Part shown: positions 1 through 8,891 of the stretch, piece after piece | Layout: each line of letters starts with the position of its first letter | Position numbering within the stretch: position 1 is the stretch's first letter | DNA from: Aeromicrobium sp. A1-2 | GTDB lineage: Bacteria > Actinomycetota > Actinomycetes > Propionibacteriales > Nocardioidaceae | Length of the DNA: 64,000 bases | Assembly (NCBI RefSeq): GCF_003443875.1 | Contig: NZ_CP027482.1 | Location: 3,382,586-3,446,585 of the forward strand | Direction of reading: 5' to 3' | Position numbers and translations under genes: made by a program | Notes under the pieces: model-generated | Database searches by the model: none | Told to the model about the DNA's origin: nothing | Seen by the model: only the letters and a program-made list of their open reading frames with translations

Positions 1-747
1 GCCGTTGAGCATGCCCAGGCCGGAGAAGCCCAGCGCCCACACCAGCTTGGCGGCGCCGGGCGTAGTGGTCTGGACCCCCGTCGTCTGCGAGGTGTTGTTG
101 GGCGACAAGGAGTACGACAGGTCGCTCCACGTGATGATCGGGACGATCGTGTCGATGCGCGGGTCGACCGACGCCGCGGCGTACTGGATCTGGCCGCCGT
201 AGGAGCTGCCAAACATGCCGACCCGGGGATCGTTGGTCGAGCGTTTGCCGTGGTGGTCCTTGGAGTCGCGTCGCACGACGTCGAGCACGGGCGCTGGCGT
301 CGTGTGCGCCGCATCGGTGAAGGCGATGCCGGACTTGCCGCCCAGATAGCTCACGAGCTGGCTCGCCGCGAGCCCGTCGAAGTCGGGATCGTCGAGGGTG
401 ATCTTGCAGCTCGAGCCGCCGAAGCCCAGGCCCGAGTACGACAGCACGGCGTAGCCGCGGGCGGCGAAGGTCGTGCCGATCCCGGTCTGGTCGTCCTTGG
501 ACCCGCCGAAGCCGTTGGTCGTCAGGATCGCCGGGACGCGCTTGGTTGCGGAGGCCGTGGCCGGGAGGTAGAGGTCGCCGATGATGTCGCAGGACTTCGC
601 ATTGGTCGTGCCGGTCTTGACCGCGAAGTGCAGCGGCGTGACGGTGTACGCGGGGGCTGCCTGGGCGGTCTGCGTCGTGGCCGCGAGGGTGCCTGCGGCG
701 AGGGCCGCGGTCGCGGCGAAGGTGATGATGGGGCGGATCCTGCGCAT
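1..747 (-). CDS. Secreted CocE/NonD-type alpha/beta hydrolase (partial, C-terminus outside window)
   Basis: The reading frame starts at the ATG at 747 behind a GGAG-type ribosome site and runs open to the window edge (249 codons). The first about 30 residues form a signal peptide: Arg-rich start, hydrophobic Ala/Leu core and an AQAAP cleavage region. The nucleophile elbow G-S-S-Y-G-G lies at residues 180-185, so Ser182 should be the catalytic serine. An earlier G-F-G-G-S-K-D-D motif matches the oxyanion region of X-Pro dipeptidyl-peptidase-like (CocE/NonD) hydrolases. The substrate cannot be told; secreted actinobacterial members are esterases or peptidases. The His of the triad would lie in the missing part. 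Confidence 0.8.
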   Translation of the reverse strand, partial: MRRIRPIITFAATAALAAGTLAATTQTAQAAPAYTVTPLHFAVKTGTTNAKSCDIIGDLYLPATASATKRVPAILTTNGFGGSKDDQTGIGTTFAARGYAVLSYSGLGFGGSSCKITLDDPDFDGLAASQLVSYLGGKSGIAFTDAAHTTPAPVLDVVRRDSKDHHGKRSTNDPRVGMFGSSYGGQIQYAAASVDPRIDTIVPIITWSDLSYSLSPNNTSQTTGVQTTTPGAAKLVWALGFSGLGMLNG

Positions 748-817
748 GGGTCTCCTCGGCTGGCAAGTGGGACGTTCGTCCTACTTCGCAGTAACAACGA
801 TGCCGATGTGGCTCAGG

Positions 818-1570
818 TCACGCTGGCTTTCCGTGCCGGAGGCGACGGGTGATCTCGGCCGCGGTGCCCCGCACAGCGTCGACCAGGTCGCCGATCTGCT
901 CACGCGTCTCCCAGGTGACAGCGACCGAGGCGTGGATCGTGCCAGCCGCGATCGGCGCCGCGATCGAGGCAAACCCTTCGGTGACCTCGCCATTTTCGGT
1001 CGCGTAGCCACGCTGTCGGGTAGCCGAGAGCAGCCGCCGCAGCTCGGTCGGCGACTGCGGACCCGCGCCGGTGCGTGAGGTGAACGCCTCGCGGCCCGGA
1101 AAGAGCGCCGTGACCTGGGCGGCCGGCAGCGAGGCGAGGATTGCCCGCCCCGAAGCGGTCAGGTGGGCCGGCAGGCGTACGCCGACATCCGTCACGAGCG
1201 GCGGGCGTCCCGGGGCGCGCTCCTCGATGACGTAGAGCACGTCTGCTCCGTGCAGCACGACGAGGTGGGCGGACTGGCCGAGCCGGTCGACCAGTCGGGC
1301 GAGCGGAATGCGGGCGAGCCGGGCCAGCGGCTCCTGACTGGCGAACCCGTGCCCGACCTCCCAGGCCGCAATCCCCATGCCCCACGTGCGGTCGTCGGGG
1401 TAGTGCACGACGAAGTCCTCGCCGGCCATCGCCGTGAGCAGGTGGTAGGCCGAGGAACGCGGCAGGTCGAGCGCGTCGGCGATCCGGCTGGCCGGGACCG
1501 GGACCGGCTGACCGGACAGGAAGCGGAGCACGCGGAGCGCGGCAGTGGCGGCGGGGACGGGACGAGGCAT
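818..1570 (-). CDS. IclR-family transcriptional regulator, probably of the hut operon
   Basis: This 250-residue protein has an N-terminal winged helix-turn-helix (about residues 8-65, with a P-A-S-R-I-A-D-A-L-D-L-P-R-S-S-A-Y recognition region) followed by an IclR effector domain (about 75-245) containing the usual H-L-T-A-S-G-R-A-I-L-A motif. I chose the ATG at 1570; an upstream extension in the same frame would run through the promoter region. It is divergent from hutH with 79 bases between the starts, and nested inverted repeats sit there. Control of histidine utilisation and of itself is inferred from position; the effector is unknown (urocanate would be the natural guess). Confidence 0.85.
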   Translation of the reverse strand: MPRPVPAATAALRVLRFLSGQPVPVPASRIADALDLPRSSAYHLLTAMAGEDFVVHYPDDRTWGMGIAAWEVGHGFASQEPLARLARIPLARLVDRLGQSAHLVVLHGADVLYVIEERAPGRPPLVTDVGVRLPAHLTASGRAILASLPAAQVTALFPGREAFTSRTGAGPQSPTELRRLLSATRQRGYATENGEVTEGFASIAAPIAAGTIHASVAVTWETREQIGDLVDAVRGTAAEITRRLRHGKPA

Positions 1571-1572
1571 GA

Positions 1573-1610
1573 CCCACTGTCTCGCATACGAGACGCGATT
1601 GCCCAGTGGG
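1573..1610. promoter_or_regulatory. Nested inverted repeats in the IclR-hutH divergent promoter
   Basis: GTCTCG-CATA-CGAGAC (1579-1594) is a perfect 6+6 palindrome starting 9 bases upstream of the IclR start codon. It lies inside a wider repeat, CCCACTG (1573-1579) with CAGTGGG (1604-1610). IclR proteins typically bind palindromes of this size, so this is the likely operator for the regulator and perhaps for hutH. Confidence 0.55.
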
Positions 1611-1649
1611 CCGTAGCGGTGGGGGCAGGTCCGGGCGTGCAATGGATGC

Positions 1650-3169
1650 ATGGGAATCGTGAGTGTGGGGGTCGGAGCCATCGCGCCGGAGGATGTCGTG
1701 CGGGTGGCCCGCGAGGGCGCTGCGGTCGAGCTGAGCCCGGACGCGCGGGACGCGATCAAGCGGGCCAGGGCGTATATCGACGATCTCGCCGCGTCCGACG
1801 TGCCGGTGTACGGCATCTCGACGGGATTCGGTGCGCTTGCGACCCGGCACATCGAGCCGAGCCTGCGGGCCCAGCTGCAGAAGAGCCTGATCCGTTCGCA
1901 CGCTGCTGGCGCCGGGCCGCGGGTCGAGGACGAGGTCGTGCGCGCACTGATGCTGCTGCGCCTGTCGACCCTGGCAAGTGGCCACACCGGCGTCCGGCTG
2001 GAGACTGCCGAGGCCTACGCCTCGATGCTGAACGCCGGGCTCACGCCGGTCGTGCGCGAATACGGAAGCCTGGGCTGCTCGGGCGACCTGGCACCGCTGG
2101 CGCACTGCGCGCTGGCCGTCATGGGTGAGGGGCAGGTCGACGACCACGGTGTCGTGCGCCCGGCCGCCGAGGCGCTCGCGGCACATGGCCTCGCGCCGGT
2201 CGAGCTGGCCGAGAAGGAGGGCCTCGCACTGATCAACGGCACCGACGGGATGCTCGGGATGCTGGTGCTGGCACTGCACGACCTGCGCCGGCTGCTCGAC
2301 ACCGCAGACCTTGCCGCGGCCATGAGCATCGAGGGGCTCCTCGCGACCGACCGGGTGCTCGCCGCAGACCTGCAGGCGTTGCGCCCGCACCCCGGGCAGG
2401 CCGCGTCCGCCGCGCACATGGCTGCGCTGCTCGCGGGTTCGCAGATCGTCGCGAGCCACCGGCACGGCGATGGGCGCGTGCAGGACGCGTACTCGCTGCG
2501 CTGCGCCCCGCAGGTCCACGGTGCCGCGCGAGACACCCTCGAGCACGCGGCGCTGGTCGCGGGCCGCGAGCTGGCCTCGGCGATCGACAACCCCTCGGTG
2601 CTGGACGACGGGCGGGTCGAGTCGCACGGCAACTTCCACGGTGCACCGCTGGCGTACGTCCTGGACTTCCTGGCGATCCCGGTCGCCGACGTCGCGAGCA
2701 TGAGCGAGCGGCGCACGGACCGGTTCCTGGACGTGACCCGGAGCCAGGGCCTGCCGCCGTTCCTCGCCCACGATCCCGGCGTCGACTCCGGGCACATGAT
2801 CGCCCAGTACACCCAGGCCGCGATGGTTGCCGAGCTCAAGCGGCTCGCGTCCCCGGCCAGTGTCGACTCGATCCCGTCCAGCGCGATGCAGGAGGACCAC
2901 GTGTCTCTCGGCTGGTCGGCGGCGCGCAAGCTGCGGACCTCGGTCGACCTGCTGACCCGGGTGCTCGCGATCGAGATCCTCACGGCAGCACGCGGCATCG
3001 ACCTGCGGGCCCCGCTGCGGCCCGCGCCTGCGACGGGTGCCGCGATCGCGGTGCTCCGAACCCGGGTTGCCGGGCCCGGACCGGACCGAGAGCTGTCGCC
3101 CGACCTCGAGGCCGCGACCGACCTCGTCCGCGACGGGGCCGTCCTCGCCGCCGCCCAGAAGGAGATCTC

Positions 3170-3173
<4 letters not shown>
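1650..3173 (+). CDS. hutH: Histidine ammonia-lyase
   Basis: HutH deaminates L-histidine to trans-urocanate, the first step of histidine degradation, in the cytoplasm. The 507-residue length is normal for the family. The MIO cofactor region reads [12 protein letters not shown] with C143-S144-G145, so the electrophile-forming triad is Cys-Ser-Gly rather than the Ala-Ser-Gly of many HutH proteins. Other family motifs are present, including the G-T-x-G block near residue 195 and the Q-E-D-H-V-S motif near 415. The start is the ATG at 1650; a GTG nine bases on is possible. The stop overlaps the hutU start by four bases, the first of four tight overlaps in this operon. Confidence 0.95.
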
Positions 3174-4815
<1,642 letters not shown>

Positions 4816-4819
<4 letters not shown>

Positions 4820-5988
4820 TGCTCGACGCCATCGCCGACATCGGCCGGGACACGCGTACCGGCGGCTATCGCCGGTACGCGTGGAACGACGCCGACATGC
4901 AGCTGCGTGAGTGGTTCGCCGGCGAAGCCGGCGCGCGTGGGATGGACCTGGTCGAGGACGGCAACGGCAACCAGTTCGCCTGGTGGGGAGCCGGCGCCGA
5001 TGCCCTGATGATCGGATCGCACCTGGACTCGGTGCCCGACGGTGGGGCGTACGACGGTCCGCTCGGCGTCATCTCCTCGTTCGCCGCGGTGGACCGGTTG
5101 CGGGCGGACGGCTTCGTCCCTCGTCGGCCCGTCGTCGTGGCCAACTTTGCCGATGAGGAGGGCGCGCGGTTCGGGATCGCCTGCGCGGGCTCGCAGCTCG
5201 TGACGGGGGCGCTGGAGGCCGACAAGGCTCTGGGCCTCAAGGGCCGGGACGGGCTGACGCTGGCCGAGGTCCTGACACAACGCGGCCGGGACCCGCACGC
5301 CGTCGGCCGCACGGACCTGCTCGACGACGTCGGCACGTTCGTCGAGCTGCACGTCGAGCAGGGCCGGTCGCTGGTCCACTCCGGCTCGCCGGTCGGGGTG
5401 GCCAGCTCGATCTGGCCGCACGGCCGGTGGCGGCTGGACTTCTGCGGCGAGGCGAACCACGCCGGCGCGACCGTCATGGCCGACCGGCGCGACCCCATGC
5501 AGGCATATGCCGCGACGGTCCTGGCCTCCCGCCAGCTCGCGACCGAGGCGGACGCGCGGGCGACGTTCGGCCGGCTCGAGGTCGAGCCCGGCGGGACCAA
5601 TGCGATCCCGTCGCGGGTGCGGGCCTGGCTCGATGCCCGTGCGGCTGACGAGGGAGCGCTGGATCGCCTGGTCGATGATCTCGTGATCCAGGCGCAGGCC
5701 GCTGCCGCGGGGGGCGGGACCACCGTGACCCTGACCGAGGAGTCGCTGAGCCCCGCTGTCGACTTCGACGGGCCGCTCCGCGACCGGCTCGCCGGGCTGC
5801 TCGATGCGCCGGTCCTGCCGACCGGCGCGGGCCACGACGCGGGCGTCCTGAGCGCCCACCTCCCGACCGCGATGCTGTTCGTCCGCAACCCGACCGGCGT
5901 CTCTCACTCACCTGCCGAGGTCGCCGACGATGCGGACTGCGAGGCCGGGGTCGTCGCGCTGACTGCCGTGGTCCGGGAGCTCGGGTGA
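4816..5988 (+). CDS. M20-family amidohydrolase (allantoate amidohydrolase / N-carbamoylase type) in the hut operon
   Basis: The 390-residue protein has the metal ligands of the M20 hydantoinase/carbamoylase group: G-S-H-L-D-S-V-P (about residue 73), Y-D-G-P-L-G-V, the D-E-E-G-A-R-F pair, V-E-L-H-V-E-Q-G and a C-terminal V-S-H-S-P-A-E. It would use a di-metal centre to cleave a C-N bond of an N-substituted amino acid. By sequence it resembles allantoate amidohydrolases, but it is overlapped on both sides by hutU and hutF and no HutG deformylase is visible. I infer that it hydrolyses N-formyl-L-glutamate to glutamate and formate, the reaction this pathway needs after HutF. Two ATG codons are adjacent (4816, 4819). 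Confidence 0.85.
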
Positions 5989-7094
5989 GGTCCGTGCCGG
6001 CGTTCGCCAACTGCCACAGCCACGTCTTCCACCGGGCGCTGCGGGGCCGGCGGTCCGACGCCGACACGTTCTGGACCTGGCGGGAGCAGATGTATGCCCT
6101 CGCCGCGACGCTCGACCCGGATCTCCTGTTCGATCTGGCTCGCGCGACGTACGCCGAGATGTACCTCGCCGGCATCCGCAGCGTCGGCGAGTTCCACTAC
6201 GTCCACCACCAGCCGGGCGGCATCCCGTACGACGATCCGAATGCGATGGGCGAGGCGCTGATCTCTGCTGCACGCGAGGCGGGAGTGCGGATCGCGCTGC
6301 TCGACACGTGCTATCTCGCGGCTGGCTTCTCCCGACCGTCTGAAGGTGTGCAACGACAGTTCGACGATGGCGACGCGGATGCGTGGGCGGTCCGGGTCGA
6401 GGCGCTCGCCCGACGGCACGCCGGGGAGGACGACGTCATGATCGGTGCGGCGATCCACTCGGTGCGGGCAGTGCCACGCGACCAGCTCGCGATCGTCGCG
6501 CAGGCGTTCCCAGCCGCGCCTCTGCACGTGCACGTGTCGGAGCAGCCGGCCGAGAACGCGGACTGCGTGGCGGCGACCGGCATGACTCCCGTCGCACTGC
6601 TCGGCGAGGCGGGGGCGTGGACGGCGCAAACGACTGCGGTGCACGCGACCCACCTGTCGGCGGACGACATCGCCACACTGGGGGAGGCCCACGCATTCGT
6701 GTGCTTCTGCCCCACGACCGAGGCCGAGCTGGGCGACGGGATCGGTCCGAGCGTCGCGCTGCGCGATGCGGGGGCCCGGCTGACCCTCGGCTCGGACAGC
6801 AATACCGTGATCGACATGTTCGCCGAGGCACGCGCGGTCGAGATGCATCAGCGGCTGGCGATCGGTGTCCGCGGGGCCTGGAGTGCGGAGCAGCTGTGGC
6901 AAGCAGCCGGCGTGACCGGCCATGAGTCGTTGGGCTTCGCGGCTGGAGAGTCGATCGAGATCGCCGACTCGGTGCGGACGGCGGGCGCCGAGGAGCTGCT
7001 GTGGGCGGCCGGCGCGGCGGACGTCGTGGGAGACCGCAGCGATGTCGCCGAGCGGCTCGAGGCCGCGATCGACACCTGCTGGAGCCGCACATGA
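5985..7094 (+). CDS. hutF: Formimidoylglutamate deiminase, short form
   Basis: HutF releases ammonia from N-formimidoyl-L-glutamate to give N-formyl-L-glutamate. The amidohydrolase-fold metal ligands are visible: C-H-S-H-V-F-H-R-A at residues 10-18, [15 protein letters not shown] and L-G-S-D-S-N-T. At 369 residues it is clearly shorter than the usual about 450, because the protein begins almost directly at the H-x-H motif and lacks the N-terminal part of the beta-sandwich domain. The start is a GTG overlapping the previous stop (GTGA). A strange start or a genuinely reduced enzyme are both possible; the catalytic residues are intact. Confidence 0.88.
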   Translation: MRSVPAFANCHSHVFHRALRGRRSDADTFWTWREQMYALAATLDPDLLFDLARATYAEMYLAGIRSVGEFHYVHHQPGGIPYDDPNAMGEALISAAREAGVRIALLDTCYLAAGFSRPSEGVQRQFDDGDADAWAVRVEALARRHAGEDDVMIGAAIHSVRAVPRDQLAIVAQAFPAAPLHVHVSEQPAENADCVAATGMTPVALLGEAGAWTAQTTAVHATHLSADDIATLGEAHAFVCFCPTTEAELGDGIGPSVALRDAGARLTLGSDSNTVIDMFAEARAVEMHQRLAIGVRGAWSAEQLWQAAGVTGHESLGFAAGESIEIADSVRTAGAEELLWAAGAADVVGDRSDVAERLEAAIDTCWSRT

Positions 7095-8215
7095 CGCTCC
7101 TGGTCACCAACATCGGCGAGCTCGTCACGTGGGACTCCGAGCACCCGATCAGGCACGAGGCGGCCTTCGTCGTCGAGGAGGGCCGCATCGCCTGGGTCGG
7201 CCGACGGACCGACGCACCCGCTGCCGACGCCGTCCGCGACGTCGGGGGAGCTGCGGTCATCCCCGGCTTCGTCGACTCGCACACCCATCTGGTGTTTGCG
7301 GGCGACCGGTCTGCTGAGTTCGAGGCGCGCATGACGGGACAGCCGTACGCCGCGGGAGGGATCCGCACGACGGTTGCCGCGACGCGGGGCGCCCCGGACG
7401 AGCAGCTCGCCGCCAACCTCGCGCGTCACGTCGCCGAGATGCGGTCCCAGGGCACCACGACGGTCGAGGTCAAGAGCGGCTACGGGCTCACAGTGCTCGA
7501 CGAGGCGCGCTCGCTCGCCATCGCCCAGCAGGTCACTGACGAGACGACGTTCCTCGGCGCGCACGTCGTGCCCGAGGGCACCGACATCGCGGCCTACATC
7601 GACCTGGTCACCGGGGCGATGCTCCAGCGGTGCGCACCGCACGCCCGGTGGATCGACGTGTTCTGCGAGGACGGAGCCTTCGGCGCGGACGAGTCGCGCA
7701 CCGTGCTCAAGGCCGGCATTGCCGCGGGGCTGCTCCCGCGCATTCACGCCAACCAGCTGGGCCCCGGTCCCGGAGTGCAGCTCGCGGTCGAGCTGGATGC
7801 TGCTGCCGCCGACCACTGCACCTATCTCAGCGAGGCCGATGTCGATGCGCTGGCCGGCTCGCGCACCGTCGCCGGGCTGCTTCCGGGGGTCGAGTTCTCG
7901 ACCCGCCAGCCCTACCCCGACGCGCGCCGGTTGATCGATGCGGGCGTGACGGTCTCGCTCGCGACCGACTGCAACCCCGGCAGCTCGTACACGTCGTCGA
8001 TGCCGTTCTGCATCGCCGTTGCGGTCCGCGACATGGGTCTGAGCCCCCGTGAGGCGCTGTGGTCCGCGACGATGGGTGGCGCGCGGTCACTGCGGCGTGA
8101 GGACGTCGGGCACCTGACGGTCGGCGCGCGGGCGGACTACGCGGTGCTCAACGCGCCATCGTTCGTGCACCTGGCCTACCGGCCCGGCGTACCCCTGGTC
8201 GCCGCGACCAGCTGA
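7091..8215 (+). CDS. hutI: Imidazolonepropionase
   Basis: HutI hydrolyses 4-imidazolone-5-propionate to N-formimidoylglutamate. The 374-residue protein shows the family's zinc site [12 protein letters not shown] (about residue 60), the V-K-S-G-Y-G-L motif, the E-H/N-x-L-equivalent I-H-A-N-Q-L-G block and the catalytic A-T-D-C-N-P-G-S motif near 300. I chose the ATG at 7091, which overlaps the hutF stop as ATGA; the open frame upstream is not part of the gene. It is the last gene of the operon; the next gene faces the other way with only four bases between the stops. Confidence 0.94.
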   Translation: MTLLVTNIGELVTWDSEHPIRHEAAFVVEEGRIAWVGRRTDAPAADAVRDVGGAAVIPGFVDSHTHLVFAGDRSAEFEARMTGQPYAAGGIRTTVAATRGAPDEQLAANLARHVAEMRSQGTTTVEVKSGYGLTVLDEARSLAIAQQVTDETTFLGAHVVPEGTDIAAYIDLVTGAMLQRCAPHARWIDVFCEDGAFGADESRTVLKAGIAAGLLPRIHANQLGPGPGVQLAVELDAAAADHCTYLSEADVDALAGSRTVAGLLPGVEFSTRQPYPDARRLIDAGVTVSLATDCNPGSSYTSSMPFCIAVAVRDMGLSPREALWSATMGGARSLRREDVGHLTVGARADYAVLNAPSFVHLAYRPGVPLVAATS

Positions 8216-8219
8216 CGGG

Positions 8220-8606
8220 TCAGCCGACGCCGTCGACGTACAGCCAGCGACCGTCCTCGCGGACGAAGCGGCTGACCTCGTGCTGGCCGCCCCGTCCGCC
8301 CGTCGAGCGGTGGAACGCGCGGAACTCCACGACACCGGTCGTGTCGAACGGGCCGCCCAGCTCGGTGCGCAGGACGTCGAGCCGGTACCACCGCCGGTCC
8401 TCGTCGAGCTCGAGCGAGCCCGGCCGGGTGCTCGGGTGCCATGTCGCCAGCAGGTAGTCCGTGTCGCCGACCGCGAAGGCGCTGTAGCGCGACCGCATGA
8501 GCTGTTCGGCGGTCTGCGCCGTGGCCGCGCCGGCGTGCAGGCGTCCGCAGCAGGAGTCGTACGGCAGACCGCTCAGGCATGGGCAGCGAGTGCTCGGATC
8601 AGCCAT
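8220..8606 (-). CDS. YchJ/UPF0225-like SEC-C zinc-motif protein
   Basis: The 128-residue protein opens with a cysteine cluster C-P-C-L-S-G-L-P-Y-D-S-C-C-G (residues 8-21), the zinc-binding SEC-C-like motif of YchJ proteins. The central L-M-R-S-R-Y-S-A-F-A block and the W-x-x-L-x-V block are family signatures. The ATG at 8606 is used since it directly precedes the motif; the open frame continues upstream into a region without coding character. Function is unknown in the family; SEC-C motifs often mediate zinc-dependent protein contacts. Confidence 0.85.
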   Translation of the reverse strand: MADPSTRCPCLSGLPYDSCCGRLHAGAATAQTAEQLMRSRYSAFAVGDTDYLLATWHPSTRPGSLELDEDRRWYRLDVLRTELGGPFDTTGVVEFRAFHRSTGGRGGQHEVSRFVREDGRWLYVDGVG

Positions 8607-8704
8607 GGGACGAGTATCCCGGCCGGTGGAAGCAGGCTCCGCCCGGGTCTCCGGAAAATAGTTTCGGACAGGGCGTATCTTCGGGGGATTTCGCACGTTG
8701 TACT

Positions 8705-8800
8705 GGGTGGAACAGGCACACTCCCTCCCGCCGTTCCGCGACCCTGCTTCTCGAAGCAGGACTAAGTCCGATCCGTGGCTCCCTCCCGGTCGGGCTTTTC
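8705..8800 (+). ncRNA. Candidate 6C small RNA
   Basis: Two hairpins carry the same cytosine-rich loop CTCCCTCCC. The first pairs GGAAC plus GGC (8709-8717) with GCC plus GTTCC (8730-8737). The last pairs 8766-8774 with 8788-8795 and is followed by TTTT (8796-8799), so it doubles as the terminator. Between them is a perfect seven-base hairpin CCTGCTT-CTCG-AAGCAGG (8743-8760). Two C-rich loops with a terminal U-tract are the defining trait of the actinobacterial 6C RNA family, which is thought to act by base pairing with G-rich mRNA leaders. The 5' end is estimated; I see no convincing promoter. Confidence 0.68.
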
Positions 8801-8842
8801 GCGTTTCTGGGCCTGGTCCGACGGGATTCGTCTCCGGGAATG

Positions 8843-8878
8843 CGAGACGGGGCGGACCCGCAGGCCCACCCCGTCTCG
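8843..8878 (-). terminator. Inverted repeat downstream of etfD
   Basis: Perfect ten-base arms CGAGACGGGG (8843-8852) and CCCCGTCTCG (8869-8878) with a 16-base loop lie 14 bases past the stop of the minus-strand etfD-like gene. There is no strong T-run, so this is a structural terminator candidate. Confidence 0.55.
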
Positions 8879-8891
8879 TCGTGCGCGCCGG

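Noticed and set aside
900..2900. A 666-codon minus-strand frame across the IclR and hutH genes
   Set aside because: It spans a promoter and the opposite strand of hutH and has no domain; hutH is certain.
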